A stretch of 64,000 nucleotides of DNA from Gautieria morchelliformis (taxonomy: Eukaryota > Basidiomycota > Agaricomycetes > Gomphales > Gomphaceae). Every line of letters begins with the position of its first letter. Position 1 is the first letter of the stretch. The notes below the pieces were generated by a model, which was not told the origin of the DNA, ran no database searches, and saw only the letters and a list, made by a program, of their open reading frames with translations. The position numbers were made by a program, and so were the translations under genes. The stretch spans positions 62,001-126,000 of the forward strand of contig WHVA01000090.1 in NCBI GenBank assembly GCA_015179125.1, in the 5' to 3' direction. Positions 22,471-34,029 of this stretch are shown piece after piece.

Positions 22471-24584
22471 GTCAGGCAGTCGAAGCAATGCGCTAGGGGA
22501 CACGTGGCGCCATGCGGACAATTCATCTTTCAAGCGCCGGATGAGTCACGTGGGAGCAACCGTCGTCGCAGCAGAACAGCAGAGAGCACAACGTGGTATG
22601 AGCCTGCCTCCTCATTCCCCCTCAATGACACGAGACTGCCCGCGCCCATCGACTGCACGCTGCGTGGCATGTAGACTACTAGATAGACAGGGTGCGGCCG
22701 CGCGGCCGCGGGGGGTAGAGGGCCGACGCACAGGGAAGAGGACGGAAAGAACGGCGAATGGAAGGCAAAGGTGGGTGGGTCAGCACATGTTGCGCATGAT
22801 TAAGGTGACGACATAAAGAGGAAATCCGACGGGCTCATCGAGTCTCGCCTTCACCCTGAATCCACTGCCAAGCCACCCGTTTGTAGACAGTGGAGTGACC
22901 CAGTGGAAGAACCCATCTGAAGCAACTGGTAATGGCATAGGCATCGGCATCAGGCCGGGGATGCGCACTCACTCCCCCACACTGAAACCATCCATCGAGT
23001 CGACACGAGACAGGGACAATGCAGCATGAAAAAGAACGGAAACGACGACGCCAATGCCGGAGGCACGAGTCAACCCCCCGCCGAGAGAATAAGAAACACT
23101 CCCTGAGAATGCGAGCACGAAACACACAACAAGTATGACCAAGGAACACTCACCGCAGCGTCATCCTCAAATCAACCACCCTGTCCTCCTCCGGCCCCAA
23201 CTCGTCCTCGCCCGAATTACCCATACCCTCGACGTCGCCACCAACCTCCTCCCCGTCATCTACTCGGCCGCCGTGGGGTACACGGAACGGGAGCCATATG
23301 GCAGCACAGGCGTGGAGCGGAGCCATTTTAGGCTGGGACTGCTGGCGGTTGTGGGGAGGGCCCGGTCGAATTGACGGAGGTGAACAGGTGGCGCCGTGGT
23401 GATGGAGCGGTGGGCAAAGCGAGGACGTGGACGGGGACTTTAAAAGGTGGGTTCGGTGCCGTTTTGTGGAAGCAGCGGTGCTGGGGCAGTTTTTTTGTTT
23501 TGTTTTTTTTGGTGCTGATCCCGGGCTCGTTGTCTGCACGGCGCCGACGGAATCGCTACCATCCTGACCCCCTCGCGGAGCCCTTGGTGGAAGACTTCAA
23601 AAAATATGGGGTATCCTCCTCACCGAAGGCCTCCCTCCAAGCATGTGTCGAACGCGAGCTGTTTACCCTCAACACTAGCCACGCCACGCCCGCATGCCTC
23701 AGACTCATCCCGGCTGGGTTAGGATGAGTGTGAGCTGAATTGACCCAGGAACGACTCATTGACGCCTTGACGCACTGAAGTGTCGATGTGTCATCCATCA
23801 TACTCATTGAATGAGGTTTCGTCCGTCCTTCATCCTGTGCCAGGCATTGTCTTACCGTTTCATCGTCCCAGGTCGTTCTCTCATCCTTCCATCTCATTCA
23901 CATCCTGTCGCTCATCCTTCCATCTCATTCTCATCCTGTCGTCCTCTCATCTCATCGTCCCACCCCCGTCATTCTCCCCTGTCTCGGAGTCCATGTGGGT
24001 GTGCGATCGTGGACGCTCGTCCATCCGAGTCGTCCCGCTCCGCTCATTGTATCCTGTTGTCCTCTCACCGTCGCCTGCATCACATCCCCTAGCTCCAGCG
24101 ACGCCCAACGGCACCATTTAAACCCCCTCAACTCCAAGGGCCTAGAGCAACGAGGGACCCAAGAACACCACGACATGCCCGACACATGGCGTAGACTGCG
24201 CAGGTGGTCTTGCGTTCGACGGGTAGATGTGATGATGTCATATGGCGGAGGAGTGGGTGAAGGCGAGAGTAGTGCTTATATGGAGAGGAGTTGCGTGATG
24301 GAACGGGAGGCAGAACGGCAAGTGGACTGGAGAGAGACAGGAAGGAAACGACAACGATGGAACAACAGGAGCGGTGAAGTGCCAAGAAGCAGTCGGTACT
24401 AGCTCAGGGAGAACAAACTCGCACACGGACACGGTGCGGCACATCACCAGGGGTCCGAACTTAGTGGGAAGAGGGAGAAACCGTGGAAGGTGGACGAAGA
24501 GTGGCCCAGGACAGATCTAAGCTAGGGTCGGAGGGTGGATAGAAAGACTCTAGCAATAGACGGTTATTGAGAATCGCCAGTTAC

Positions 24585-24745
24585 GCCACACATGACAGCC
24601 CCGATCAGGCACGTGCCACGGGATCACGATTGCGCCACACGTCGATTACGCCATGGGATCACGATCACGCGACACGATCAAGAACACGCCTCGGTCATCA
24701 ATAATGCCACGGGATCACGATCACGGCACGATCATCAATGGCTGC
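24585..24745. repeat. GGATCACGATTACGCC-type repeat array, left arm
   Basis: Six or more imperfect units built on GGATCACGAT with CGCCACACG spacers. The same kind of array lies in the right arm at 30590-30740 on the opposite strand (CGTGATCGTG words). It borders a WD40 scrap in both arms. Confidence 0.65.
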
Positions 24746-24789
24746 CCTGATCGACGTGATCCTGAGCGCTCTCGGTATATCTATATCGG

Positions 24790-25402
24790 CTACTCAAGCT
24801 CGGTGATATAAGAAACAAGCATTGTGAGTACCAACTTGGTCAACCATTTCACCCAGATCATGTCATCAACCCCTGAGACGATCGGTCTGCCGTCTTGACA
24901 GAACACCACAGAGTAGACAGTCAAAAAGGACAGATGAATTGTGGTTGAAAGGTCCTGAAACGAGGCAGATCGTGGTAGGACTGGGGACAGCATGACCCAG
25001 AGTATAGGATGCAGAGACTGGCCTTGACGTCAGGAATGGGTGTGACCTTCGAATCGCTTTGAGACGGCATTGTCAGTCTCTGGGTCCCACACCCGGTTAT
25101 TATTCTCTGGGCTCAGGCTGTGCGCCAAAGCCCAGGCTTGGGCTCGTCGAATTCCGAGGCCGGCCCTGACCCGAGCCCGACCAGGGCTCGGGCCTGCGTG
25201 GGAAGTGGATGCCGTACACGTACACCTTCTCCGCCGCGCCATGTTGCAATATTAGCCGAATGACGTCAACGTTACCACCATACAAAGCCGCTAACAATGG
25301 GGTGCCATCGTGGCGGACCTGTGTGAGGAGGACATATCTATTGCGTGCTAAGATGTGCTTCAGAAGACTGCTGTCGAGAAGCACGGCAAGGATCTTTAAC
25401 AA
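24790..25402 (-). pseudogene. Ankyrin and WD40 scraps of an NLR-like gene, left copy
   Basis: The minus strand encodes DGTPLLAALYGGNVDVIRLI near 25270-25310, an ankyrin repeat. It is followed across a GC-rich patch by VWDPETDNAVSKRFEGHTHS (near 25040-25090), the end of a WD40 repeat, and further on by SVVFCQDGRPIVSGVDDMIW (near 24880-24920), the core of the next WD40 repeat. Proteins with a NACHT domain and ankyrin or WD40 repeats are common immune-type receptors in mushrooms. No NACHT part is seen. The frame is interrupted several times; the GC-rich patch interrupts it. Confidence 0.6.
25120..25205. repeat. GC-rich patch with GAGCCC/GGGCTC inverted words, left
   Basis: Words such as GGGCTCAGG, AGGCTTGGGCTCG and GCCCGACCAGGGCTCGGGC make a foldable stretch of about 85 bp. 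An inverted copy is at 29882-29975. It resembles in composition the patch at 575-790. It cuts ankyrin from WD40 coding sequence and may be a small mobile element. Confidence 0.55.
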
Positions 25403-25473
25403 TACTCATGGAAGCTCCAATGTCGGCGCAACAGAGATCGTGAAGCGAATGCCTAGCTTTTGTACATCGTCGG

Positions 25474-25821
25474 TGTAGGAGGTGAACGCGTAAGCCAGGG
25501 GCAAACCGCGTCACCCCATGTCACCCCATTGTGACAACATATGCGCAGTTTCATTGTTCTACGTATATTGTCCAAAGTGCCCATTGTAGTTCAGATTCCA
25601 TTGTTCTCCTATACTATAAAGTAGGTAGCTAGAAGTCCTTTTTCCTCAGTACTTTGCACCCGAGCAACTACTGAGGTAAGACATTCAGTATATTTCTTAT
25701 ATTCATTTTTACTTATATGCTTGTATAGAATACTCGCATAGGTAACCTTATACAGTACTTTGCACCTGAGCAACTAGTGAGAATACTCGCATACATAAAT
25801 ATATTTATAACTAGTCTTACA
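25474..25821 (+). mobile_element. Solo Copia LTR (LTR-c)
   Basis: 348 bp, TGTAGGAG to CTTACA, with no Copia coding sequence on either side. The flanks are GTCGG and GTTGG, a one-mismatch 5-bp target duplication. The uninterrupted site is visible in the related repeat at about 34757-34761 (CATCGTCGGCGCTGTCGC). It contains TATAAAG at 25615 and the A/B module. It probably arose by recombination between the two LTRs of a full element, leaving one. Confidence 0.9.
25647..25794 (+). repeat. LTR-c module: A, intron-like segment, B, then A-B joined
   Basis: A1 is 25647-25675 (CAGTACTTTGC...CTACTGAG), the intron-like segment is 25676-25728 (GTAAGAC...TTGTATAG), and B1 is 25729-25741 (AATACTCGCATAG). 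After GTAACCTTATA, A2 (25753-25781) and B2 (25782-25794) are joined directly. A1 and A2 differ at two bases, and B1 and B2 at the last base. TATAAAG lies 32 nt before A1. Confidence 0.87.
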
Positions 25822-27045
25822 GTTGGCGCTGGCGCTAACACTTGGAGTCCCAGCTGGCCGTGCCCGCCCCTCGGGTCTGTGCAGCCTGCCTGGGATCGCC
25901 ATTGTCACATCATTTCATTTCCTGTCACACGTGGCAGTCCGCCAATCCCCTGTCACCCCTCCCCATATACCATCGCCGCCCTGCCCTGGCCTACCCTGCG
26001 GGTGCGGAAGATTGTCGATACTCAGTGATATCGACAATCTCCCTTGCTGACATGTCTTCCCTGACCGCCTATCATCCCTCCCACAAGACGGACATCCATA
26101 TCACATTAGCTGCCCTTACCCTCCGCAACGTCGGACGTCTCTATCTCACACACGCAAGTTTCCTATTGTATCTCCCGCAGAGTGTCACTGTCTAAAGCCT
26201 GAGCACAAGGCATGGATGGTGTTCGCCTGCATTAGTATGTCCGGCATCAGAGGGGATCTGCACAGCGCCAAGAATATCTGCTTCGGAAGCAGGGGCAAAT
26301 AGTACTCTCATTTCTGACCTCGGGCGTCTCTATCACACACTTGGGACGCGTTCCTGCATGGCGGATATACGTTCACGTCATACATTAGCCTCATTCCCAG
26401 AAGGGCCCACTTATTCCGATCGACGATCATCTTCTGCTATCATACGATCGTACAAAATATCTACACTACGAAGCAGCACCCCCGCGTTCCGCAGGCCCTT
26501 GGTGTACCATGCGCAGGTAAACACTTATTATTCATAAATACTTAAATCACACATAGCAGCCCAGCACACCCGCGTACAGTCGGTTTGTGGATATTTGGCG
26601 CATACTCGTCCACGCGCATAGAGCCCACTGCTGATTCAATCCTCCGGAAGCTCGCAGAATTACATGTGCATCCCAGTATACAGTACTGAACTTAACCACA
26701 TCCTATCCACGCATCCTTGACCCTTCTGGCTCCCGGGGGATCGTTATATACTTCCTTCTGCACCGTAACCACACATCACACCACCCTCACCGCTTCCTGT
26801 ACCAAGCTCACGGAAACCATGAGGATCACTCAAAGTGAGTATATACCGCACTGCCGCACCAAGGTTGGGCCATCCGGCCGGGGGGAGCAGCATAGTACCA
26901 TACGTAGGCATAACAGCCAGTGGGCCCGAGGCAACGCGCTGTACTGCGGCTCCAACAATCCCACGAAAAGGAAAGCCCGAGGGGACACCACTACACTTCT
27001 CCATATATTAATGGTATTTTCGTAGCAGCGTGAGTATCCGCCCCC
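25822..27045. repeat. Segmental repeat copy 1 (Y-Z unit)
   Basis: The part 25822-26340 recurs at 34761-35740 (same orientation) and at 28790-29220 (inverted). The part 26385-27045 recurs at 27958-28605 (same orientation, close to identical in its last 250 bp) and more distantly at 36220-36640. Shared words include GGGCCCACTTATTCC, CGTACAAAATATCTAC and TATTCATAAATACTTAAA. Open frames such as 26744-27004 are repeated with the DNA, but no domain is recognised, so I do not call a gene. Confidence 0.7.
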
Positions 27046-27957
27046 CGTGCGCCATGGACGTCCCAATCGTGGATCAACATCAACATCCCCGGGAATAGCT
27101 TTTTCCGTAAATTGTAAATTGCACCGAAGCGCTTACAGTCCGTTGCACCTAATTCTAACCCTTCGTCATGGGGAAACAGCGTCCCTATAGCACCACCGTA
27201 GACATGGTAGCACTTGGTTTCTGGTGCAGTAGTCTGATTGCAGTTCATCTGTGGATCAGGGTTCATGCTACATGGTTTCTTCCAGATCAACATCTCCTTC
27301 GACATCAACGTCTACCTACTACATTCCGCTTGCTTGTGCCAGGTATCACAGTACGGGACGGGGGTCACAAGCTGGTTCATCAGCAGGGTCATCTGCAAGG
27401 TAGGGCTCAAAATAATCCAGAGCTGTGCCCTTGAGGAAGGACAAAACATAGTTCACTTTCATAGAACCATCTTGGAATGCTTGGGGTTTGGCATGGAAAT
27501 TCAGCATACACTGGAGACGAAATCCTCAGAGCTTTTTCAGGTCTGAGCCATCAAACTGGTCGGGTTCCTGGAGTTTAGCCTTCAAGTCAATTCGGTCTCC
27601 ACCACCACCAAGCCCATTGTCAGCGAGCTTTTCCAAAGCCCCCCATACTGTGATACCTGGCACGAGCAAGCTGAATGTAGTAGGTAGATGTTGACGTTGA
27701 AGGAGATGTTGATCTGGAAGAAACCATGCAGCATGAACCCTGATCCACAGATGAACTGCAATCAGACTACTGCACCAGAAACCGAGTGCTACCATGTCTA
27801 CGGTGGTGCTATAGGGACGCTGTTTCCCCATGACGAAGGGTTAGAATTAGGTGCAACGGACTGTAAGCGCTTCGGTGCAATTTACAATTTACGGAAAAAG
27901 CTATTCCCGGGGATGTTGATGTTGATCCACGATTGGGACGTCCATGGCGCAATCGCC
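27046..27957. mobile_element. Gypsy gag scrap between 0.3-kb inverted repeats
   Basis: The left repeat (about 27046-27355) and right repeat (about 27650-27957) are nearly identical in inverted orientation, beginning and ending GCGCCATGG/CCATGGCGC. Between them the minus strand encodes LQEPDQFDGSDLKKLRGF and LSFLKGTALDYFEP, a piece of Gypsy Gag. The inverted repeats encode nothing I recognise. The whole 0.9 kb lies between two direct copies of a 0.65-kb segment (26385-27045 and 27958-28605). It is a fossil fragment; the rest of the Gypsy element is absent. Confidence 0.7.
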
Positions 27958-28605
27958 TCATTCCTGGAAGGGCCCACTTATTCCAATCGTCTTCTGACAT
28001 CACACGATCGTACAAAATATCTACGCCCCGAAGCATCCCCCCCGTGTTTCGCAGGCCCTCGCTGTACCATGCACCAAATCTTATTATTCATAAATACTTA
28101 AACCACCCATAGCAGACCAGCACGCCGGCGCACGGTTGGTTTATGGGTATTGGGTGCATACATGTCCATGCGCATAGATCCCACTCCTGGTTCAGTCCGC
28201 ATGAAGTTGGCAGAATTACCGTGTCCATCCCAGTATGCAGTACTGAAACCACATCCTATCCACGTATCCTCGACCTTTCTGGCTCCCGGGAGGGCGTTAT
28301 ATACTGCCTTCCGCACCGTAACCATACACCACACCACCCTCGCCGCTCCCTGTACCAAGCTCACGGAAACCATGAGGATCGCTCAAAGTGAGTATATACC
28401 GCACTGCCGCACCAAGGTTGGGCCATCCGGCCGGGGGGAGCAGCATAGTACCATACGTAGGCATAACAGCCAGTGGGCCCGAGGCAACGCGCTGTACTGC
28501 GGCTCCAACAATCCCACGAAAAGGAAAGCCCGAGGGGACACCACTACACTTCTCCATATATTAATGGTATTTTCGTAGCAGCGTGAGTATCCGCCCCCTG
28601 CGGCC
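27958..28605. repeat. Segmental repeat copy 2 (Z unit)
   Basis: This is a direct repeat of 26385-27045, beginning near CCTCATTC and ending AGCAGCGTGAGTATCCGCCCC. Divergence is concentrated in the left half. After it, 28606-28790 is unrelated to copy 1 and holds no recognised gene. Confidence 0.75.
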
Positions 28606-28789
28606 AATCACGAACAACCCTCAGGGCACGCTCGGCGACACGGTTGTGCCTTTCTAGATCTTGGAGTGGACAATAATTGATATACGACAGCTCTCGAGCG
28701 CCCGATCTCGCGGTACGCAGCGTTATCTCGGGTGGCGAGAAAGGGGTTGAGAGCAAAACCTGGCATTTCGCTCCCAAGCTCTTTTGTGT

Positions 28790-29611
28790 CGACGCCCGAG
28801 GTCAGACATGAGAATACTATTTGCCCTGCTTCTGAAGCAAATATTCTTGGCGCTTCGCAGACACCCTCTGAGGTCGGACATACTACTGAAGGCGAAGATC
28901 AGCGGTGACTTGTGCTCCAGGATTTACACAGTGACATGTAAGGTGGGGTGATGCCATCGCGGACTTCGGGTAGCAGGCTTGTCGCAGCGATTAGTTGGAA
29001 TGGGCTCGGAAGCGGGAGAGACGATAGAAAACTTGCGTGTGTGAGATAGAGACGTCCGACCCTGCGGAGGGTAAGGGCAGCTAACGTGATATGGATGTCC
29101 GTCTTGTGGGAGGGATGATAGACGGTCGGGGAAGATGACATGTCACTGAGGTCAGCCAGGGAGATTGTCAATAATCACCCGCAGGGTAGGCTAAGCCAGG
29201 AGCTGAAGTAAGCCACATCTATAAATACCAGAACTGTCACTTATTCATGCGGTCATTCCTGTCTTTCGCCTCCATCTACCCCCACTGGTAAGATGTAGGC
29301 GAAGCTTTTCTTTCCCCTCCCTCCACTCCCTAGTCCAATTAGCGCTTTGGGTGGTGGTATAGCCTGCCACGTCCTCGCGCTCGAGGCTTGTCGCCCTCTG
29401 ACGCGTTCCGACACAATCACGTCATGCTGTGGACGTGTTGTGGGTTGCACGCCCTCAGGGACCTGCAACCGGAAGTTCCCGCCTCTCGGCAGTGATTTCC
29501 GCGGATCCGTACCTGGCCCCCAAACTCAGTGGAAACAATTGACCTCCAGGTTGGTCAAGTGTTTGCCGCCACTTCACTCCCCGCGATTCAGGGACTCATT
29601 AATTAGCCTCG
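28790..29611. repeat. Segmental repeat copy 3 (inverted Y unit) and unique spacer
   Basis: 28790-29220 is the reverse complement of the 26000-26340 type sequence (shared words GTATGTCCG, CCAAGAATATCTGCTTC in copy 1). 29221-29611 is mostly unique to this place, with a promoter-like TATAAATA at 29220. No coding sequence is supported. Confidence 0.6.
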
Positions 29612-29699
29612 CATTCGCTGCACGCTCTCTGTTGCGCCGACATTAGAGCTGCCATGACCATTGTGAAAGATCCTTGCCGTGGTTCTCGACAGCAGTCTT

Positions 29700-30430
29700 C
29701 TGACGCCCAGCTCAGCGCAATAGGTATGTCCTCCTCCCATCGGCCCGCCATCTGATCCACCAAGGATATGGCGCTGCATTCTCAGCGGCTTCGTATGGTG
29801 GTAACGTTAATTCAGCTAATATTGGAACATGGCGCGAATACCAACCAAAGGGGTGGAGAAGGTGTGTGTGTATGGCATCCACTTCCCACGCAGGCCCGAG
29901 CCCGACCAGGGCTCGGCTCAGGGCCGGCCTCGGAATTCGACGAGCCCAAGCCTGGACTTTTGCGCCCAGCCTGAGCCCAGAGAATACTAACCGGGTGTGG
30001 GACCCAGAAACTGACAATGCCGTCTCAAAGCGATTCGAAGGTCACACCCATTCCTGACGGCAAGGCCAGTCTCTGCATCCTATACTCTGGGTCATGCTGT
30101 CCCCAGATCCTAACACGATCTGCCTCGTTTCAGGACCTTTCAACCACAACTCATCTGTCCTTTTTGACTGTCTACTCTGTGGTGTTCTGTCAAGACGGCA
30201 GACCGATCGTCTAAGGGGTTGATGACATGATCTTGGTGAAGGATGTCACAACCGGCGCGGTCGTTTCTGGACCATTCGAGGACCATACCAACGCGGTCAG
30301 CTCTGTAGCGTTGTCGCAGCACGGCAAAGGGATTGTGTGGGGATCGTATGACAGGACTATTCGGGTATGGGATGTAACGACCGGCAACGTCATTTCAGGG
30401 CTATTCAGGAAAAACTCGAATATACATGTC
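29700..30430 (+). pseudogene. Ankyrin and WD40 scraps of an NLR-like gene, right copy
   Basis: The plus strand shows LIQLILEHGANTNQRGG (29800-29860, ankyrin), then VWDPETDNAVSKRFEGHTHS (near 30000-30050). It then shows DVTTGAVVSGPFEDHTNAVS and GKGIVWGSYDRTIRVWDVTT (30240-30390), two adjacent WD40 repeats with the expected spacing. This copy preserves one more WD40 repeat than the left copy. Frames are broken between the pieces by a GC-rich patch (29882-29975) and stops near 30214. The role, if any, would have been ligand recognition in an NLR-type protein. Confidence 0.6.
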
Positions 30431-31196
30431 AGGCGTAATATGGAGCGCCTGAGAGGTACAGTAGGTGATTAATTCTCCTACCATCCTGACAATGGTTGGC
30501 CAAGTTGGTACTCACAATGCTTGTTTCTTATATCACCGAGCTTGAGTAGCCGATATATATATACCGAGAGCGCTCAGGACCACGTCGATCAGGGCAGCGA
30601 TTGATGATCGTGGCGTGATCGTGGTCGTGTGGTGTGACCGATGAGCATGGCGTGACTCTGATCGTGTGGCGCATGATCCCTTGGCGTACTCGACCCTTGG
30701 CGTAATCGTGATCTCGTGGCACGTGCCTGATCGGGGCTGCCATGTGTGGCGCAACTGGCGATTCTCAATAACCGTCCATTGCTAGAGTCTTTCTATCCAC
30801 CCTCCGACCATAGCTTAGATCTGTCCTGGGCCCGTCTTCGTCCACCTTCTACGGTTGCTTCCTGTTCCCACTAAGTTCGGGCCCCTGGTAGTGTGCCGCA
30901 CCGTGTCCGTGTGCGGGTTTGTTCTCTCTGACCTAGCACCGTCTGCCTCTTGGCACTCCACCTTTCCTGTTGTTCCGTCGTCGTCGTTTCCTTCCTGTCT
31001 CTTTCCATTCCGCTTGCTGTTCTGCCTCCCGTTCCATCACACAACTCCTCTCCATATAAGCAGTACTCTTGCCTTCACCCACTCCTCCACCATATGACAT
31101 CATCACATCTACCTGTCGACGGCAAGACGATGTGCACAATCTACGCCATGTGTCGGGAATATCATGGCGTTCTTGGGTCCATCGTTGCTCCGGGCG

Positions 31197-31517
31197 GAGC
31201 GTCCTCCCTTCGCATATTCGTGTCCTAAAGCCACCTCGAGATCTCACCTAACAGCCTTGTCAGGTCGGGCGTGGTGTAGTATGACATTATGCAGTGCGTC
31301 CTTCCCTGTCAACCTCACATGCGTCGACGGCCAGCGGTGCAGTACAAGCTCTCACCCACACTCTCCAATCCTCACGTCCCGTCGTAAAAACCGGTCCCGC
31401 CCATCCCCCCCCCCTCTAACTGAAAATCAACGCAAAACTCGCATGCTGGCCTAGTATGCAGCTCGATAGTGATGACGGCTGCTTAACTCACCCTGTCTTT
31501 TGTCAGCATGAAGGTCT
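31197..31517. other. 320-bp segment present only in the right arm
   Basis: In the left arm the sequence passes directly from CCTCGTTGCTCTAGG to CCTTGGAGTTGAGGGGG (24119-24160, read in reverse). In the right arm about 320 bp intervene, including a C run near 31415. There are no clear terminal repeats and no coding sequence. Confidence 0.5.
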
Positions 31518-34029
31518 AGGCGCTTGGAGTTGAGGGGGTTAAATGGTGCTGTTGGGTGTCACTGGAGCTAGAGGATGTGATGCAGGCGATGGTGAGAGTA
31601 TCACACGACACGGTGAGAGGACAACATGAGGCAATGAGCGGAGTGGGACGACTCGGATGGACAAGCGCCCAAGCTCGCACCCACATGGACTCTGAGACAA
31701 GGGAGAATGACGGGGGTGGGACAATGTGATGAGACGACGACAGGATGAGAATGAGGTGGAAGGATGAGAGAACGAAATGGGATGATGAAACAGTAAGACA
31801 ATGCCTGGCACGAACGATGAAGGACGGATGACACATCGACACTTCAGTGTGGCAAGGACTCAATGCGTCGATCCTGGGTCAATTCACCCCACACTCATCC
31901 CAACCCAGCCGGCCTGAGTCTGAGGCATGCGGCCGTGGCGTGGCTAGTGTTGAGCGTAAACAGCTTGCGTTGGACACATGCTTGGAGGGAGGCCTTCGGT
32001 GAGGCGGATACCTTATATTTGAAGTGTCCTACCAAGGGCTCCGCAAGGGGGTCAGGACGGTAGCGATTCCGTCGGCGCCGTGCAGACAAAAAAAAAAAAA
32101 AAAAAAAACTGCCGCAGCGCTGTTGCTTCCACAAAACGGCTACGAACCCAGTCCCCGTCCACTTCTCTCCTTACCGCTCCATCACCACGGCACCACGGCG
32201 CCACCTGTCCACCTCCGTCAATTCTACCGGGCCCTCCCCACAACGGCCCGCAGTCCCAGCCTAAAACGGCTATGCTCCATGCCTGTGCTGCCATATGACG
32301 CCCGTTCCGTGTACCCCATGGCGGCTGAGTAGGACGTTGATGATGGGAAGGAGGTTGCTGGCGACGCCGAGGGTATGGACAATTCGGGAGAGGACGGGTT
32401 GGGGCTGGAGGAGGACAGGGTGGATTGATTTGAGGACGCCGCTGGGGTGAGTGTTCCGTCATCATCCTGGTTGTGTGCTTCATGCTTGCATTCTCAGGGG
32501 GTGTTTCTTCTTCTTTCGGAAGGAGGTTGACTCGTTGCGCCCGTATTGGCGTCATCGTCGTTGCTTTTCTTTTTCATGCTGCATTGTCCCTGTCTCGTGT
32601 CGAGATGGATGGTTTCAGAGTGGGGGAGTGAGTGCGCATCCCCCATCTGAGGCCGGTGCATATGCTACTACCCTTTTCATCTGATGGGTTCTTCCACTGG
32701 GTGACCCGACCTGGGTGACCGACCGTCTAGAAACGGGTGACTTGGCAGTGGATCCAGGGTGAAGGCGAGACTCGATGAGCCCATCGGGTTTCTTCTTTCT
32801 GTCATCACCTTACATAACCATGCGCGACATGTGTTGACCCACCGACCTTTGCCTTCCATTGGCCGTTCTTTCCGGCCTCTTCAAGAGCCTGTGCGCCGGC
32901 CCTCTACCCCCCGCAGCCGCACCCTGTCTATCTACGTACCGCGCAGAGTGTAGTGGATGAGCGTGGGCGGTGTTGTGTCATTGAGGGGACAGATGGGCTA
33001 TGAGGAGGTAGACTCATACCGCGTTGTCCTCTCTGCTCTGCGTACCCGAGGTTCTGCTGCGTCCCCCAGACGACGGTTTCTCCCACGTGACTCATCCGGC
33101 GCTTGAGAGATGAATTGTCCGCATGGTGTCACGTGCCCCTTGCGCGTTCCTGCGGCTTTTGGGTTCCTGAATTCCGGTTCCTGGCTTCGGGTTCCTAGCT
33201 TCAGGGTCCTGGCTACTGCACTTCTTGCGTTTCTTCTCCTGATCTTGGCAACTTGCCGCTGTGCTTCTGTTGTCACTCGGAGATTGGCGCTGGATGCTTC
33301 CATTGATCGCCTTTCTGCTGCTTCCGTCGAAGCAGTGACGTGTTCATGTGAGCGCGCAGCGCGCAGACGAGGACCGAGGCCGCTGTGCAGATGCGTATTA
33401 TGGAATGTTCGGATTTGGCCCTATTCTGATGATTCGTGTCAAGACTTGCCCACACCAACGCGTAGCCTGCATAATCCACGCACAAGACTCAACGCAATCT
33501 CCACCCAGCTTGACCCCGCCATACGCGACTCCGTTCTGAGTCTGCGTTTACTTGGAGTCCGAAGCCCAAGAGAGCGCGTCACGCATAGGTACGCTTTTAG
33601 CTGATCCTGGGCAGCTTGCCTATCTCGATTACTACCCATACCTAGGTCCTGCCTCGAGTTCAAAAGCGTCAAGGAAGACAAGGAGTGTCCACACGGAAGA
33701 GGAAGCGATGGCGCAGATCAGCGATGGCGGGAGCGGGGTACAATGAATAAGGCATAGGGTTGGCATATAGAGGGAGGAAGCAAACGAATAGGGGGAGATG
33801 CGACGCGAATTCCAGAGAAGCGACTGGACTGCTCCTGCCGCTTCAGTCTGCTCCCCGCCACGCCAACCGCAGGCAGCCGCGAAGCAGGCAACGGGAACCG
33901 AGAGACATACACCCGGTCACTTCACGACCGCGTCGCGTCAACAACACAGACACGTGACGTGGATCCCAAATCCGCGGCACGACCCGACTTATAAAAATTG
34001 ATTCAATTTTTTGGGCGCAGGCTACTCAC

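Larger units (their letters stand above)
20582..25473. repeat. Left arm of a large inverted duplication
   Basis: This stretch of about 4.9 kb matches 29612-34860 in inverted order, by eye at about 90 percent identity over long pieces. From the outside inwards it holds a 140-bp end repeat (20680-20822), the ammonium transporter fragment, several kb of unassigned sequence, a tandem array, WD40/ankyrin scraps, and the end repeat in opposite orientation (25325-25473). Because the end repeats are inverted, each arm looks like a unit with its own long terminal inverted repeats. The Copia-1 element ends just outside and a solo LTR sits just after the inner end. Confidence 0.8.

Noticed and set aside
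23135-23374. Open frame in the left arm as a host gene
   Set aside because: The corresponding frame in the right arm does not conserve the protein, and no motif is recognised.
26991-28101. Frames in the 0.3-kb inverted repeats as duplicated genes
   Set aside because: Identity is at DNA level and extends beyond the frames; no domain found. Kept as repeats.
26385-28605. The 0.65-kb direct repeats as LTRs around the gag scrap
   Set aside because: They lack TG...CA ends, primer site and polypurine tract, and a third diverged copy at 36.2 kb belongs to a longer segmental repeat.
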